A stretch of DNA of 64,000 nt from Gonium pectorale (GCA_001584585.1 LSYV01000003.1:2866059-2930058), one strand, 5' to 3'; shown: positions 1 through 10,800, counted from the first letter of the stretch. Numbers and translations: made by a program. Notes: generated by a model not told the origin, from the letters alone.

Positions 1-2306
1 CCCGCCCCCCGCCGCCCACCTTGACCATGTGTGCGGGTCCGTTGGCCGCCATGAGCGCCGCGCAGGCCCCGTTGGCGATGTCCTGCTCGGGGGCGCAGCA
101 CATGGCCTCCAGGGTGGCGGCCGCGTCGTAGCAGGCGGAGCGGCCACCCAACTGGCTCATCTCCTGAGCGGGGGTGGGAGGGGCGGGCGGGGAGGATGGG
201 GTCCAGAACGGTTGGTGTGGAGGGCCCTGAGGGACGGAGCGAGCAGGACAGCAGGACAGAGTCAGCGAACGGCGGGTTGGCCGTGTGTATGGGGCAAGGG
301 GTTGCAAAGCGTCTCACTACATGAGCTTGGGGTGCATGACTCCCTGCAGGTGTGCTGCTGGTGGCGATGGCGGCCCGGCCCCAGGTACGCAGCGCTGGGT
401 GTGTTAGGCAGGAGCGCGGGTCCCCCTCTCCTGCTGGCTGGCGACGCCCTCTGCCCTGAGCCCTGCGCCCTCCCGCTCACACCACCCGCATCTTGGATAT
501 CCGCCCGCCTTCTCGATGAGCAAGTCCCAGCCACGGCCCCCCACACTTCATCCCATCCCGGGCCCCGGGAGGCTTGGAGCGCCCCACCCCGGCCCCACCG
601 TGAGGTCCAGGCACGCCACCAGCGGGGACCAGTCCCAGTCGGCCCGCATGAGGCGCCACAGCCGCGGCCGCGTGTCGGGCTCCCGGGATACCACGCGCAG
701 CAGGGCTGGGGGCGCAAAGCGGTGTGATGATGTGCAGCGAGGCGAGTTTGAGAAAGTAGCAAGGTTGCGGGGAGGGGAGGGGAGGGGAGTTATTCAGTCA
801 GGGGAGGGGAGGGGAAAGAAGAAGCGGCCGGGAGGAACACGGCGCTCGATCCGTGAGCGGCGCAGCAAAATGGAACTTCCCAACTCGCAGCGTCCCACCT
901 TCCACCTGCAACACCCCACCACCCCGACACAAGCACAAGCACTGCCTTGCGCTCGGCGCACCCCCACGCGCTCCCACTCCCACCCCCACGCACACGCCCT
1001 ACGCCCCCGCAGCCGCCCCACCGCATGCCGCCGCCCGCAGGCTGGCGCTCTCGTCGCCCAGTGCCGACAGCAAGTTGGGCAAGGGCGCGGGCTTGGCGTC
1101 CATCATAACCCCGCGCTGCTGCGGGTTGTCGGCGGTGAGGGCGACCAGTATGCCCAGCGCGGGGGTCATGTCGGGGGCCTTGCCGCTGGCCAGGATCTTG
1201 ACGGACGTCTGCGGGTCGGGGGTGCGTGTGGGTACGGGTATGGCGGTGGGTGATACGGTAGCGTGCATTGAATACATGGGCTGGGCGGAGGAAGGGCGAC
1301 AGGGACAGGTGATGGGGGCGACTTGGCTCGGTGCGTGTAGCGCAAGGCCGGCAAGGGCGGTCGCTGGTCTGTGGGTCGCACGGCCGCCTCACAGCCCCCG
1401 ACCGCACCTCAACGATCCCAAACTTGACGCACTCGTCCCGTTTCTGCTTGCCCGCCTTGTTGGAGGGAAACACTAGCTGCCAGATAAACATGCCGGCCTG
1501 GAGAGCGGGGCCAGGGGCGGCAGTATGCGGGCGTAGGTAACATGTTAGGCGTCGGTGGGAGCAGCGCGAGCAGACAGAATGGGGAGGGGTACGTGAGTCA
1601 TGGCGGCCGCCGCTGCCCTGCCTCAGCGTGCAGGATTTAAAGAGGGGCGGCTCTTCGGCTGTGCGGCTGGCGCCATACTGAGTTACTGGTCGCAAGGGTT
1701 CATGCTCGAGCACAGGAGGGTGGCGTGGAGAGGATTTTGACGCTTTGCAGTCAGAGGCGCAAAGGTGGAGGTCCCAGGGACGGTTGTGGGACCGAGCGGT
1801 GCCGAGCCCGGGGGTGGTGAACAACTGGGCAGGCGTGGGGCTTCATCCCCCAGGCAGGTCCCCGTCCTCAATGGGTTCCACCCGGTGCAAGCCACCTGCG
1901 TCTCCGCATGCGCGTTTCGGGGGACTGTTGCGACACGCGCCGATTTCCATCGATCATAACACGCGCATTTAAAGGTCACTATAGCATACGACCACACGGG
2001 CCTACGAGCTCAGCTCGCTCACCTGGGTCCGTGTAATGTTGGGTGGTGGCGCCTGCCCCTCCTTTAGTTTCGTGTCCTTGATATCTCCGCTATAGAACTC
2101 TGACAGCTGCAGCAAGATCAGCGAGCTTTCTGGATCGTCCGCGAAGAAGCGCTCAGCGCTCCCATGCCCTTCCGCCGCTCACTTCGCACCTTCGGCAAGT
2201 TCTGGCTCAGCTCCCACAGGCCATCAGACATCCACGCGGGCTTGTTTGTCTTCTTTTTGCCCTTCTTGCCCTTACCCTTGCCTTTAGCATCTGGCTTTGG
2301 TGCCAT
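1..2306 (-). CDS. Armadillo-like repeat protein (5' part, continues past left edge)
   Basis: The start ATG is at 2304-2306. Exons that keep phase are 2190-2306, 2023-2151 (or 2023-2106), 1408-1497, 1022-1208, 599-705 and 20-163, followed by a donor at 18-19, so the gene leaves the window. The product begins with a Lys/Gly-rich tail (MAPKPDAKGKGKGKKGKKK) and continues with alpha-helical text such as ALGILVALTADNPQQRGVMM, LPNLLSALGDESASLRAAA and YDAAATLEAMCCAPEQDIAN. These have the spacing of armadillo/HEAT helices. ARM proteins are scaffolds; in algae several are ciliary, but nothing here proves that. The 2152-2189 intron would be only 38 nt. An alternative acceptor gives 83 nt and removes 15 residues. 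The gene is divergent from the GST-like gene. The ARM class is fairly confident; the specific identity is unknown. Confidence 0.65.
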
Positions 2307-2889
2307 CTATCCAAACAATGAACAGCTATACAAAGATCAAATGATGAAGCACGAAATGCAGGTCGAAGTGTGTCACATATGCTTTTGGGCACAGCGGGCG
2401 TTCGTGTGTATTGTAATATTAAGGAGCACACGACACGGTTTGGGGATGGCCTTATGCAGGTCTTCAGACGGAGTGCTTAGAGTCTCGGCGCGAGTCTCCC
2501 CGAAACCCGCCCCGACCCGCACCTCGACAGGCAGACCCGGCTCACATACACACACAGAGATCAACCTTAGAACATAAAATTACACTCATGTCTGGGTAGA
2601 ACACAGCAAGACAGCTCCGACCGTTAGCCAACCACCTTTTACGCAGTCGGTTGGCAAGATGAGCAGCTTCTGGCAGTCAGAGGGACTTGCGTTGGGCCGT
2701 TGGCTGTGCCTAAACCCGCCAAGATAAAGAAGTAGCACCTCGCCAATAACAGCTCGCTTGACAGTCAGACACCCTTTGTGCGTCTGGAAAAGCGGCACGT
2801 GCAGCCACGCACGGCTGATCACAAGCTGTGTTCGCACGCTTCGAGTGTTATCGGGCAAGTCGGACTCCCCTCGACCGTTCGCAAGCACG
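2307..2889. promoter_or_regulatory. Shared divergent intergenic region
   Basis: These 583 bp separate the ATG codons of the ARM-like gene (leftward) and the GST-like gene (rightward), so they must hold both 5' UTRs and promoters. The stretch is clearly less GC-rich than the flanking exons. I see no convincing TATA box or operator-like repeat. The bidirectional promoter is inferred from gene orientation only. Confidence 0.5.
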
Positions 2890-5800
2890 ATGGGCAAGAA
2901 GGGAGTACCGGAGCTGGTTTCGCTCAGCATATCCGCGTGGAGCCTCAAGGTGCGGCCGGTCGGTCGCCGCGGGGCAAACTAGTAGACACGCATCTCGCCC
3001 CCCCCCCCGTCCGGTTTGGGGTTGAAGCTGCTGCGCGTGGAAGGGACGTGCCTCCGCCCCTACGTGCCCATTCCGCTGCACCCATACGCAACTCGTTGTT
3101 TGCGGGCAGCATACGCTGTTTCAACAACAAGTCGACTTTGCCCATGCCCTTGAAATCTGCGACCTTTCGCTGTGTACGTCTCCGAACCCCAGAGCCCCTC
3201 CAAACATCCGCTACCCTAGCAAACCCTCCGCCCCACTGGGCCTCATCCCCAGTTCCCCACTCCACGCTGCACTCAAAATGCACACCAAAGTGCAAACCCT
3301 GCGCAACCACATCCCCCCATCGCCCCACCCCGAATCCCACCAGGCCCGCTTCGCTTTGAAGCACCATGCCATAAAGTACCGCACCACGCCCTACATGCCC
3401 CTGATCAGCGAGCTGACGTTGCGACTGCGGCTGTGGGAGTGGCGCCGCAAGCTGACGGTGCCCATTATGTTCACGCCATCGGACGGCGTGCTGATGCAGT
3501 CGTACGACATCGCGCGGTGGGCGGACGCGCACAGCGCCCGGCCGGGGGCTGAGGTGCTCTTCCCTCCGGGCAAGGAGGCAGAGATCGGCAGGTACGGCGG
3601 CGTGCGGGACACGGCATGCAGCGGGCGGCGGCGGAGGTCAGCAGTCGCGAAAGAGTGTACGAACTGCAGATTCGTGGAAACGGAACGGGTGGTGGGGCGC
3701 AGCCGTACATCACAGCTCACAACGGCAAACCTCCAGGCGCTTTGCGCTGCCAACTCGCAACGCCCCGCCCTTCCGCGCGCCTATGGATTGGTTTGAGGCC
3801 CACAGGCCCATCGCACCCTGCCAGAAGCGTCCTGTGACAGCGTGACATGCACTTCGACGTCCCCTAGCTCCCGTACCTTCCAATGGATGCGGGTTGCTCC
3901 CCTGATGTTAAGCCCCCCTGCTGCACGATCTCCCTCCGCAGCTGGAACGACAAGAGCGACGCGGTGCTGTTCTACGGCCGGGCGGCTCTGGTGGAGTCGC
4001 TGCTGGAGGAGCCGGTGAGGCGGCGGGCTGGGTGGGGCAGGCCGAGGACTCGGCATAAGCGGGTGGGGTGGGGGTCCTCCCTTGACCGCTCTGCGGCGAA
4101 CGCCGGCAGCTGGTCGGCCTTGGGTTTCAGATGTGGCCGGGATCCCATTGTCGCCGCACGGCTCCACATAAGGGCCCATTCGCGGAGAGGCGCCCGCTCG
4201 TTAGGGATCTGGGTTTTAGGGCTACACTTCTCTGGCCGCAGCGACGACCGGGTATACATGGCGATGGGGCATGGCCGCTAGCTGGTGGGTGGGCAGGGGA
4301 GCAGCACATACACCCACCGTCATGACTGTTTCGGACGGCGGGTCCGTGGGCGTCCCGACGAATAACCCGATGATGTTCGAATTGTCTGCGTCGATGACCC
4401 CAAACCACAGCGGGGGGGAGGGAGATCCCGGGCGGGGAAAGCGGAGACAGCGATGGACTGGAGGCGATTGTGGACTGCAAAAAAGGCGATGGTTTTGAGT
4501 TCCGTTTTACACTTCGTCAAAGCCGGGGGGGGGCATGGACGCATTGCGGGTGGTGGGTGGGGCAAATGGTCATGATTGCCGCCCATCCGCAGAGAGGCGC
4601 CCGCTCGTTGCTGTCACGCGTTAAGCGTTGTAAGGCTCTCCCAGACTCCGCTATGCTGCCTCACTTCTCTATACACCCCCCCCCCGGGGTCGTCTCCTGG
4701 GCCGCAGTCTGAGCTGCGCACGCTGGTGCCGGGCTCTCTCCGCTGGCTGGGGCCGCTGGGGGTGGCCTTTGTGCGCACCGTCACGTTGCGGCTGCGTAAC
4801 AAATACAGGGCGGAGGGGAGCAGCACGTCGCTGGACAAGGTGCGGCGGGCGAGGGGGGCACGGGACGTGGGTCGGGGGTTTGGGTTGAGCTGGTGGGCGT
4901 TTAATGAGGGTGTACATAAGCGAAAGGGGAAAACCAAGGGATGCCAACGACCGCGCAAAGACAGTGTGGTAACGGTAAGTGCAACGTCCAGCACATTACG
5001 AGTGTGGGCTCGCCCCAGCCTTTACGCCGCCCACAGCTTGGTTGAACGGGCATCCCGCCGTCACATCCTCCTTGCCTCCCCTCGCATGCCCCTTCCGGAC
5101 TGTTTGCTCCGCGCTGCCGTCACTGGCTGTCGGGCGGTGGACGGTCCGCGTGGCAGGCAGGCCGCTGCGTAGTCGGCGGGGCGGACTGCATCCGTGAATG
5201 GCGGGCCACTGCGCCTTCCCTCGTCCCCAAAACCTCTCCATCGGAACTCTGCTTCCTCTACTCCCTTCCGATCCCACCGCCCGCAAAGCACGTGTTCCCT
5301 CAAGCCCGTATCCGCTACCTGCTGCCACCGCCCCGTAACCACCCAGGCGCTGGAGGTTCTCCGCGAGGCAAAGGCGTCTCTGCGCGCCTCCCCGCCCGGC
5401 CCCGATGGCCTGCCCCACCTGGTGGGTTCGTCCCTCACCTACGCAGACATGGCGGTGGCGGTGGCGGTGCAGAGCATCAAGCCGCTGGGGCCGCCGTTCG
5501 CCAACAACCCCCGACCGGGGCTCAAGCAGCTGCAGGTGGGCGGCGGCGCGCGGTCGGCAGTACCGGCAAAACCAAAGGGTGGGCACACGCGCACAGCACC
5601 GGGCGACCCAGGCAGTCCAGCCCTTGTTCCGACACGTGCAACCATGACGGCAATACGGCATGCCCCATGCAGCCATGCCACTCTGTACGCATCACGCGCG
5701 GGCAGGCAGCGAGAATGCGCCAATGTTTCCCACATGCATAAGGCGTGTCGAAGCGCTCGTTCGGCATACACGCTGTGTCTCGGCATAGCTCTGGGCGCAT

Positions 5801-6103
5801 GGGTGTGTGTGGCGGGGCCCGCTCGTACCTCCGCGAGCATGGCGACCGGGCAGATCGTCCCTGCCTGACCTGACAAGTGTGTGCCGCACCGCGCCTCCGT
5901 TCCCGCCGTCACATCATCGCATCCGCATCGCCCTTGCCTTGCGACAGTGCTGGGCTTCCTCTCAACGCCCTGCGCCGTTCCCACTCCCGTCCGCCCGTCC
6001 GCAGCCCTACCAGGACGAGTTTGCGGAGCTGGTGGCGTGGCGGGACGCCCTCTTTGCAAAACACTACCCCGTGGACTCGGACCGGAAGAAGAAGGCGGAG
6101 TGA
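2890..6103 (+). CDS. Glutathione S-transferase-like protein, six exons
   Basis: Exons 2890-2949, 3344-3591, 3942-4014, 4708-4839, 5347-5535 and 6005-6103 join with perfect phase to give 266 residues, near the usual GST length. The N-terminal thioredoxin-like half shows the active-site-like segment SLSISAWSLKARFALKHHAI (Ser13/Ser15/Ser18 region), then a cis-Pro-type loop KLTVPIMF and the helix SYDIARWADAHS that would contact glutathione. The C-terminal half is helical, with SSLTYADMAVAVAVQSIKPL resembling the N-capping motif region of GST helix 6, and it ends DSDRKKKAE. GSTs conjugate or reduce with glutathione; the substrate is unknown and there is no targeting peptide. Intron 3 (4015-4707) holds a short internal duplication (around 4176 and 4580). 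The fold is confident; catalytic competence is not shown. Confidence 0.85.
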
Positions 6104-6775
6104 CGGGCTGCCCGGCGTTTCGACAATGAACGGCAGGATGCCGTGCCGGGTCCCGTGGAGCGTGGCGGTGCTGTTTGCCCTGTTGGGTAGAACAAGTGAG
6201 AGAGGAACGGCGGGGAAGCCAGAGGAATTACGTGCCCGGCCGCCGCTGTGCTCTCTCTTTCCTTTGGCTATCTCTGGCCCAGTTCCCCTCGGCCGACCTG
6301 CTGTTGAGCTGGCTTTGCGTTGGTGCTTTGGCAGCGCCCCAGCAGCGCTGAAGGAAACTGGGTGGCGGACGAGTTGAGTCCGCTCGGGAAGTACAGCTGT
6401 CGGCCAGGGTTCGAGAACTGGAGGTGCAAACGGGAACACCGTCAAGAGAGGCTGCATCGCAGGTCATCAGTGCCACCCAGGACCGGTGGGTTCCCATGGC
6501 AGCTTCTGTATTGCCTCCCTGCGATGCATGGTAGCTTAAAGGGTGCGGCCGTGGCGTGGCTCGTGTGGCGGGGGAGGCCTTGTATGCTGTTGGGAGTGGC
6601 CTTGTCGGGGTTGGGTTGCGTGTGCGGTGATCCCGTGAAATGGTGGGCGGTAATGCGGGGGTGCCCCGTCCTCCCATCCTCCATTTGTGCCAGGTACTGA
6701 GGTCCGTTACAGTATGGCGTTGTTGGTCAGGGCCATTGAAGGGCTTTGTGCTCCTGCTGCTGCGTCACTGAAGGA
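6104..6775. other. Intergenic, no gene recognised
   Basis: This holds the 3' flank of the GST-like gene. Open stretches on both strands lack splice-site support and family motifs. A duplicated piece of the SDR gene begins at about 6776. Confidence 0.5.
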
Positions 6776-7113
6776 TGGCGGGAGCTCGGCTACGCACCGG
6801 CCGTGTACGGCTGAGGTGGAGCATATGCGGGCGGAGGACTGGGCGGCGGGAGGCAAGGCGGGGCCGTGGGAGGCGCGGCTGCTGGGCATGCGCTTGAGCA
6901 GTGGGGTGCTGCTGGCGCTCGTGGTGCTGCTCATGGCGGCGGCGGTTGCGGCGGTGCTGCACGGGACGCAGGGCAGCGCTGCGCGCAGCGAGTGACTGCC
7001 TGTCGGCGTCTGTCGGCCAGCGGCGTGTTTCATGCACTGCGTAACATTGTATTGTAATATAATGGGCACGTGCAGCAGCACGGGTCACCCGTGAAGGGGC
7101 CGCGGCAAACCTA
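6776..7113 (+). pseudogene. Duplicated 3' end of the SDR gene (fragment)
   Basis: This stretch is closely similar, in the same orientation, to the last coding part, 3' UTR and flank of the SDR gene at 15517-15847. The shared protein text includes VEHMRAEDWAAGGKAGPWEA, LLGMRLSSGVLLALVVLL and AAVLHGTQGSAA, with a stop at 6993-6995. The nucleotide match continues past the stop through GTCACCCGTGAAGGGGCCGC, which lies beyond the TGTAA signal, so this is a DNA-level duplication and not a retrocopy. The left part is frameshifted relative to the parent (GYAPAVYDRAEV became a different reading). No Rossmann domain or promoter precedes it. A short ORF from 6687 could express a membrane-anchored peptide, but I judge it a gene fragment. 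Confidence 0.75.
7053..7057 (+). promoter_or_regulatory. TGTAA 3'-end signal in the duplicated fragment
   Basis: A TGTAA pentamer lies about 60 nt after the fragment's stop, in the counterpart position to 15792-15796 of the parent gene. TGTAA is the usual polyadenylation signal of volvocine algae. Confidence 0.4.
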
Positions 7114-7428
7114 TCGGATGCAGGGGCGGGGGCATGTGGAGATGTTGTGAATGGACGGAGGAGCTGAGGACAGTATATGCGCTGCCGGGGACGTTCTTCA
7201 GGCCGGCAGTCAGGTTTGGCGGGTGTGTAGGGCAGACTATGCGTTGCATCGTCTACAGTATTACGTACTGGTGAAGCAGGCGGACGGGGCACCGCAATGA
7301 GGCTACAGGGGTGTAACTGAACAGAGGGTAGACCAACAGGGGCCTTTTCCGAGCTGGGGGTTATCCCCCCTGTAGCCGAACTTAGCCCCTGCGCCAATCA
7401 ACTGCGCAGCAGCGGCGGCGTGCACTGG

Positions 7429-7765
7429 GAGAGGGATTGAAGCACTTGCCACGCGACGCCCAGGACACTCATGTTCCCCACCATCGTCACTGATCGGGAG
7501 AGGGGTTGAAAAGGGAGGGTGTCCCTTGCTTCCCCATTCCCAGGGCCTGCAGTCGTGTTCCCCGCCATCGTCGCTCGGGAGAGGGGTTGAAGGGGGCAGG
7601 GTGTCCCTTCCCCGTTCCCGGGGCCCGCACTCGTTTTTCCCACCATCGCCACTGATCGCAAGAGGGTTTGAAGGGGAGAAGGGGTCCTTTCCCCCTTCCC
7701 AGGGCCTGCATCGTGTTCCCCGCCATCATCGCTGATCGGCAGAGGGGTTGAAGGGGGAGGGTGTT
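7429..7765. repeat. ~80-bp tandem repeat, about 4.5 copies
   Basis: Units begin with GAGAGGGGTTGAA-like text at about 7429, 7498, 7579, 7659 and 7740 (spacings 69, 81, 80 and 82). They continue with a GGGTGTCCCTT-like segment, CCCAGGGCCTGCA and TTCCCCGCCATCGTC before CTGATCGG. Copies are diverged and the last is truncated. Open frames across it are repeat translations (for example repeated PLQPLSR) and not a protein family. Confidence 0.85.
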
Positions 7766-7949
7766 TGTCCAGTTCGTCACTGGTCGCCTAGCCTTCGAAG
7801 CTTCATTTCGTGCCAGACGCCGCACCGATCTCCCCCCCCCGACCACATCATGTCAATCGGCTGCGGTAGGGCCCCGTACCCCCGTTGCGTCAAATTGATA
7901 TGCGTTCAGACGTACATGTTATGCATCCATGTTGATAGGCCCCGGCGAC

Positions 7950-8069
7950 TTGGCGCTCCTTCGGACTTGCCGCCAATGCCGCGTGGGGTACAGCGTGTAC
8001 GGCTAGTGATGGGTTTGATCGCCCGTCCTTCACGTGTAACCGCATCCATCTTAGATCTAACCGAGCTAA
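7950..8069 (+). repeat. Left copy of a ~110-120-bp direct repeat
   Basis: It matches 10436-10539 in the same orientation, sharing GTACGGCT.GTGATGGGTTTG, GCCCGTCCTTCACGTGTAACC and CTAACCGAGCTAA. The pair brackets the LINE remnant. It could be pre-existing repeats into which the LINE inserted, or part of a larger composite repeat. Confidence 0.75.
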
Positions 8070-9780
8070 GAGGACGTCTTCAGAGCGGCGTCGGGCCAAC
8101 GCCTGAACCTGGACAAGGTGCAACTCCTCCGCCTCGGTGACACGACCGCACCCGAGCACGCCGCTGGCGCTGCCGCCCTGGCGGCCCCTGCAGCCGTGCC
8201 GCCGCCACCCGCCTCAAGCTCCACCGCCGCCGCCGCCCGCCCCCGCCGGCCCCTGGCCGGTGGCTATCACGGCTGCGGCGAACGCGCTCCGCCCTCTCCT
8301 GGCCCGGGCGGCGCTCGGCCTTGCCGCCCTCGGCCTGCTGCCCCAGCCCAGCTCCGCCGTGCCCGCCCTGAGCCCCGGGAGCCCCGCCCCCCGCTGCACT
8401 CGCGAGCGGCGCCATGCCCGGCCCAGCCGCCGTGGTGGCCCCGGCCCCTGCGCACGCAGCGGCGGCCGACGCCCTCCTCGTCGTCTCGCAAACCAAACCC
8501 CTCGGCGTCCATTTCCGTAGCGATGCCGCCCTCCCCGAGGTGAGCGTGGACAGGATCACCGCCGCCCTTGGCTGTGTGGCGGGCCTGCCCGTATCGATTT
8601 TTGGCCGGCCCTCCACCACCTCTGGAATCGCCCTCAGCCGTGCCCTCTACCACGTGGAGTTCCAGGGCCTCAAGCCGCGGCCCCGCCCCAAGAGCCTGCA
8701 GGCCACCGCGGCAGCTGCGGTCCACCGCCGTATGACTCCCGTGCAGCACGCCGCCAGCCCCCACGCCCGCCTGGTCGGTGTGAGCGCGGGGCTGCTCCCC
8801 CTCCCCCCGCCATCGGGGGCTTCGGTCTGTTGCCCCTCGTGCTGCACGTCCACCCCCGCCAGGCCGCGGCCGCGGTGCGCTGTGTCGCTGGCGCGTGCAA
8901 CCTCCTCCGCTTCCGCCCCCCTTCGACGGCTGTCGCGCTGGAACTCCTCTGACAAGTCCACCCGGCGGCTCATCCGCTCTGCCTCCTCGCGGCCTGTGAC
9001 GGGACCTCGGCTAGGCCGTCGGCCGCCGACCGACTGGCCCGCCCTCTCCCGCCTCCTTGGCGCGGTGCAACCCCTGGTCCCCCTCCGCATCCCGGCGCCC
9101 GGCGCGCTGGCGGGACCCCGGTGCGCCGTGGCGCCTCTGTAGGCCCCTTCGTCTGGCCCCTTCGTCGACCGCTTGCCGGACCCTCTACTTCTCGTCAGGT
9201 AATTATTCTGGTAACACACCGGGGGGGGGCCATTGCTCGTATACCTCGCCCGCCATGCCCTGTACTCGGCGCCTTGCTGGAAACACCACACCCTCGGGTG
9301 TGTATGTCCGTAGAGGCTGCCTTCCTCGTTTCTGGTTCTCTTTTTTTGTAGGGCAACTTCGCCCTGGCGGCGGATGGCGGCGCCGGCTTGGAATCCCTCT
9401 TCCCCGACCTTCTCGCGCTGGACGGACTCACCTCAATCGGCACGGCCGTGCGGTGCCATGACGCCCTACTCCCGGTCCGGCAACTGCTGGACGCGCTTGC
9501 GCAACAGCCACCACCGGCAGCCACCACCTCCCTCCCTGCCGAGTGTGGGACATAGCGTGCCTAGCTGCCCTTACAGCGCTGGAGAAGGGGCGGCAGCTGC
9601 TCTATTCCGCTCAGAGGGCAGACCCAGATGGGGTTCCCACTCAAATGATTGGGACCCGAGTGACTGCGGAGTTTTGGGCACGCTTGCAATTCTTTGCCTC
9701 CCTGGGGCTACCGCCCCGCGGATGCACACGGTCCCCGACACTCAACCGTTCCTGGCGTGCGTTAATGGGCGTGTAGTAAT
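8070..9780 (+). mobile_element. Degenerate, 5'-truncated non-LTR retrotransposon (LINE) ORF2 remnant
   Basis: The first recognisable text is FRAASGQRLNLDKVQLLRLG, which matches the ASG..LN..K motif at the end of LINE reverse-transcriptase domains. It is followed, in other frames, by segments typical of the region after RT: PLGVHFRSD, VSIFGRPS, LSRALYHVEFQGL, GFGLLPLVLHVHPRQAAAAV and RVTAEFWARLQFFASLGLPP. At least two frame changes separate these pieces. The catalytic YADD-containing part of RT, the endonuclease and ORF1 are absent. This is the usual outcome of 5' truncation followed by decay. A GT...AG pair at 9199-9351 could be an intron but more likely reflects decay. The class call is from motif memory; the subfamily is not assigned. 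Confidence 0.6.
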
Positions 9781-10047
9781 GCGTGACCCGCCCGACACCG
9801 CATACCCACCCGGTTCGCCATGAGACCCGCGACATGCGGGGAACACTGTTCCGCGTGCGGCACTGTTCGGTCTGGCCTTCGTTACTGTACGGCCTGCGTG
9901 GGGCTTCGGTGAATTTTGTGTTAATTGTTTCGTGGCAATTTCGGTACCGCACCGGCTCGACCTAAACACTGCCGTGCCTAGACGGTGAGGTTTCTGGTGC
10001 CTCCGGTTTATGCAAGATTGGTTTCCCTGCTTGTACCACGGATTAGG

Positions 10048-10137
10048 CGACCGTTATTGCCCCCGCTTGGTTTCACACGGCTTTTTTCTGTGGAAAGGTT
10101 ACATGCGGAGAGGCGAGAAAGGGCGCAGACAACGGGG
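10048..10137 (+). repeat. Dispersed repeat A, copy 1
   Basis: Nearly identical to 56849-56929, 46.8 kb away, in the same orientation. The shared core runs CTGTGGAAAGGTTACA then GCGGAGAGGCGAGAAAGGGC and GCAGACAACGGG. No coding sense was recognised. It is probably a piece of a mobile element, perhaps a 3' tail. Confidence 0.75.
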
Positions 10138-10235
10138 GGTACCGGCAGCCCTCCCGTGATGAGAACCACCGAAACCCTTCCCTAACTGGCTTGGTTTTGA
10201 GCACTGGGCTCAACGGGTACGGGTGATTTGCAATC

Positions 10236-10435
10236 CTGGTTTTGGATCATCCCTACGCTTTGCAGACCTGGATCGCACGCACACGGTACCTTGGCAGACT
10301 TAAGCTTGGATGGCATTGAAGACTTGCAGGCGTGGCCCCGGCGACTTGCAGGATTGGGATTAGGCGGCATCGGCGACCTGCAGGATAGGATTTAGGTGGC
10401 CCCAGCGGCTAGTAGGCTTGGCTCTGGCGGATTTG
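10236..10435. repeat. Degenerate short tandem repeat (~32-bp motif)
   Basis: Recurring GGCGACTTGCAGGATTGGGATT-like units are visible at about 10337-10366 and 10370-10400, with weaker copies on both sides (GCAGACCTGGAT, GAAGACTTGCAGGC, GCGGCTAGTAGGCTTGG). No coding content was recognised. Confidence 0.45.
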
Positions 10436-10539
10436 TTGGCGCGCCTTCGGACGTGCCGCGTGGGTTACAGCATGTACGGCTGGTGATGGGTTTGGTCGCC
10501 CGTCCTTCACGTGTAACCGAATGCATCTAACCGAGCTAA
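10436..10539 (+). repeat. Right copy of the ~110-120-bp direct repeat
   Basis: Partner of 7950-8069. It continues into a second short duplication of TAACCGAATGCAT at about 10515 and 10540 and a small inverted CCGAGC/GCTCGG element at 10553-10585. Confidence 0.75.
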
Positions 10540-10664
10540 CCGAATGCATTTAACCGAGCAGATGCAGAGTCCGCTCAGCTCGGTTACCGATCCCCGCTGT
10601 TACCCATCCTCCTGTAACGGGGCTAGGGGGTTATGGGAGGGTAAAGGGGGTAAGACTGCCATAG

Positions 10665-10800
10665 GGCATGTGGCCAAACATACCACGTGCCCTCACGTGC
10701 CATGAAGGCGATCTTGACGAACTAGCACCTCTCTATCTAGCCGCGAGCAAAGAGTCAGGACATGGCTCTCGGAACCCATACTATTGCAGGCAGACTGTAA
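10665..10800 (+). repeat. Dispersed repeat B, copy 1
   Basis: It resembles 15925-16067 in the same orientation. The clearest shared block is ACATGGCTC.CGGAACCCATA followed by a CAGGCAGACTG-like end, with weaker similarity upstream (TACCAC.TGCC). It is not coding as far as I can see. The second copy follows the SDR gene, and a fragment of that gene is also duplicated near here. Confidence 0.6.

Noticed and set aside
7429..7765. CRISPR-like regular repeats
   Set aside because: Units are contiguous ~80-bp tandem copies without spacers, in a eukaryotic genome; this is a minisatellite.
9199..9351. Intron in the LINE remnant (GTAATT...TTTTTTTGTAG)
   Set aside because: The borders look like an intron, but the flanking frames are already broken elsewhere, so splicing cannot restore a coherent ORF; decay is the simpler reading.
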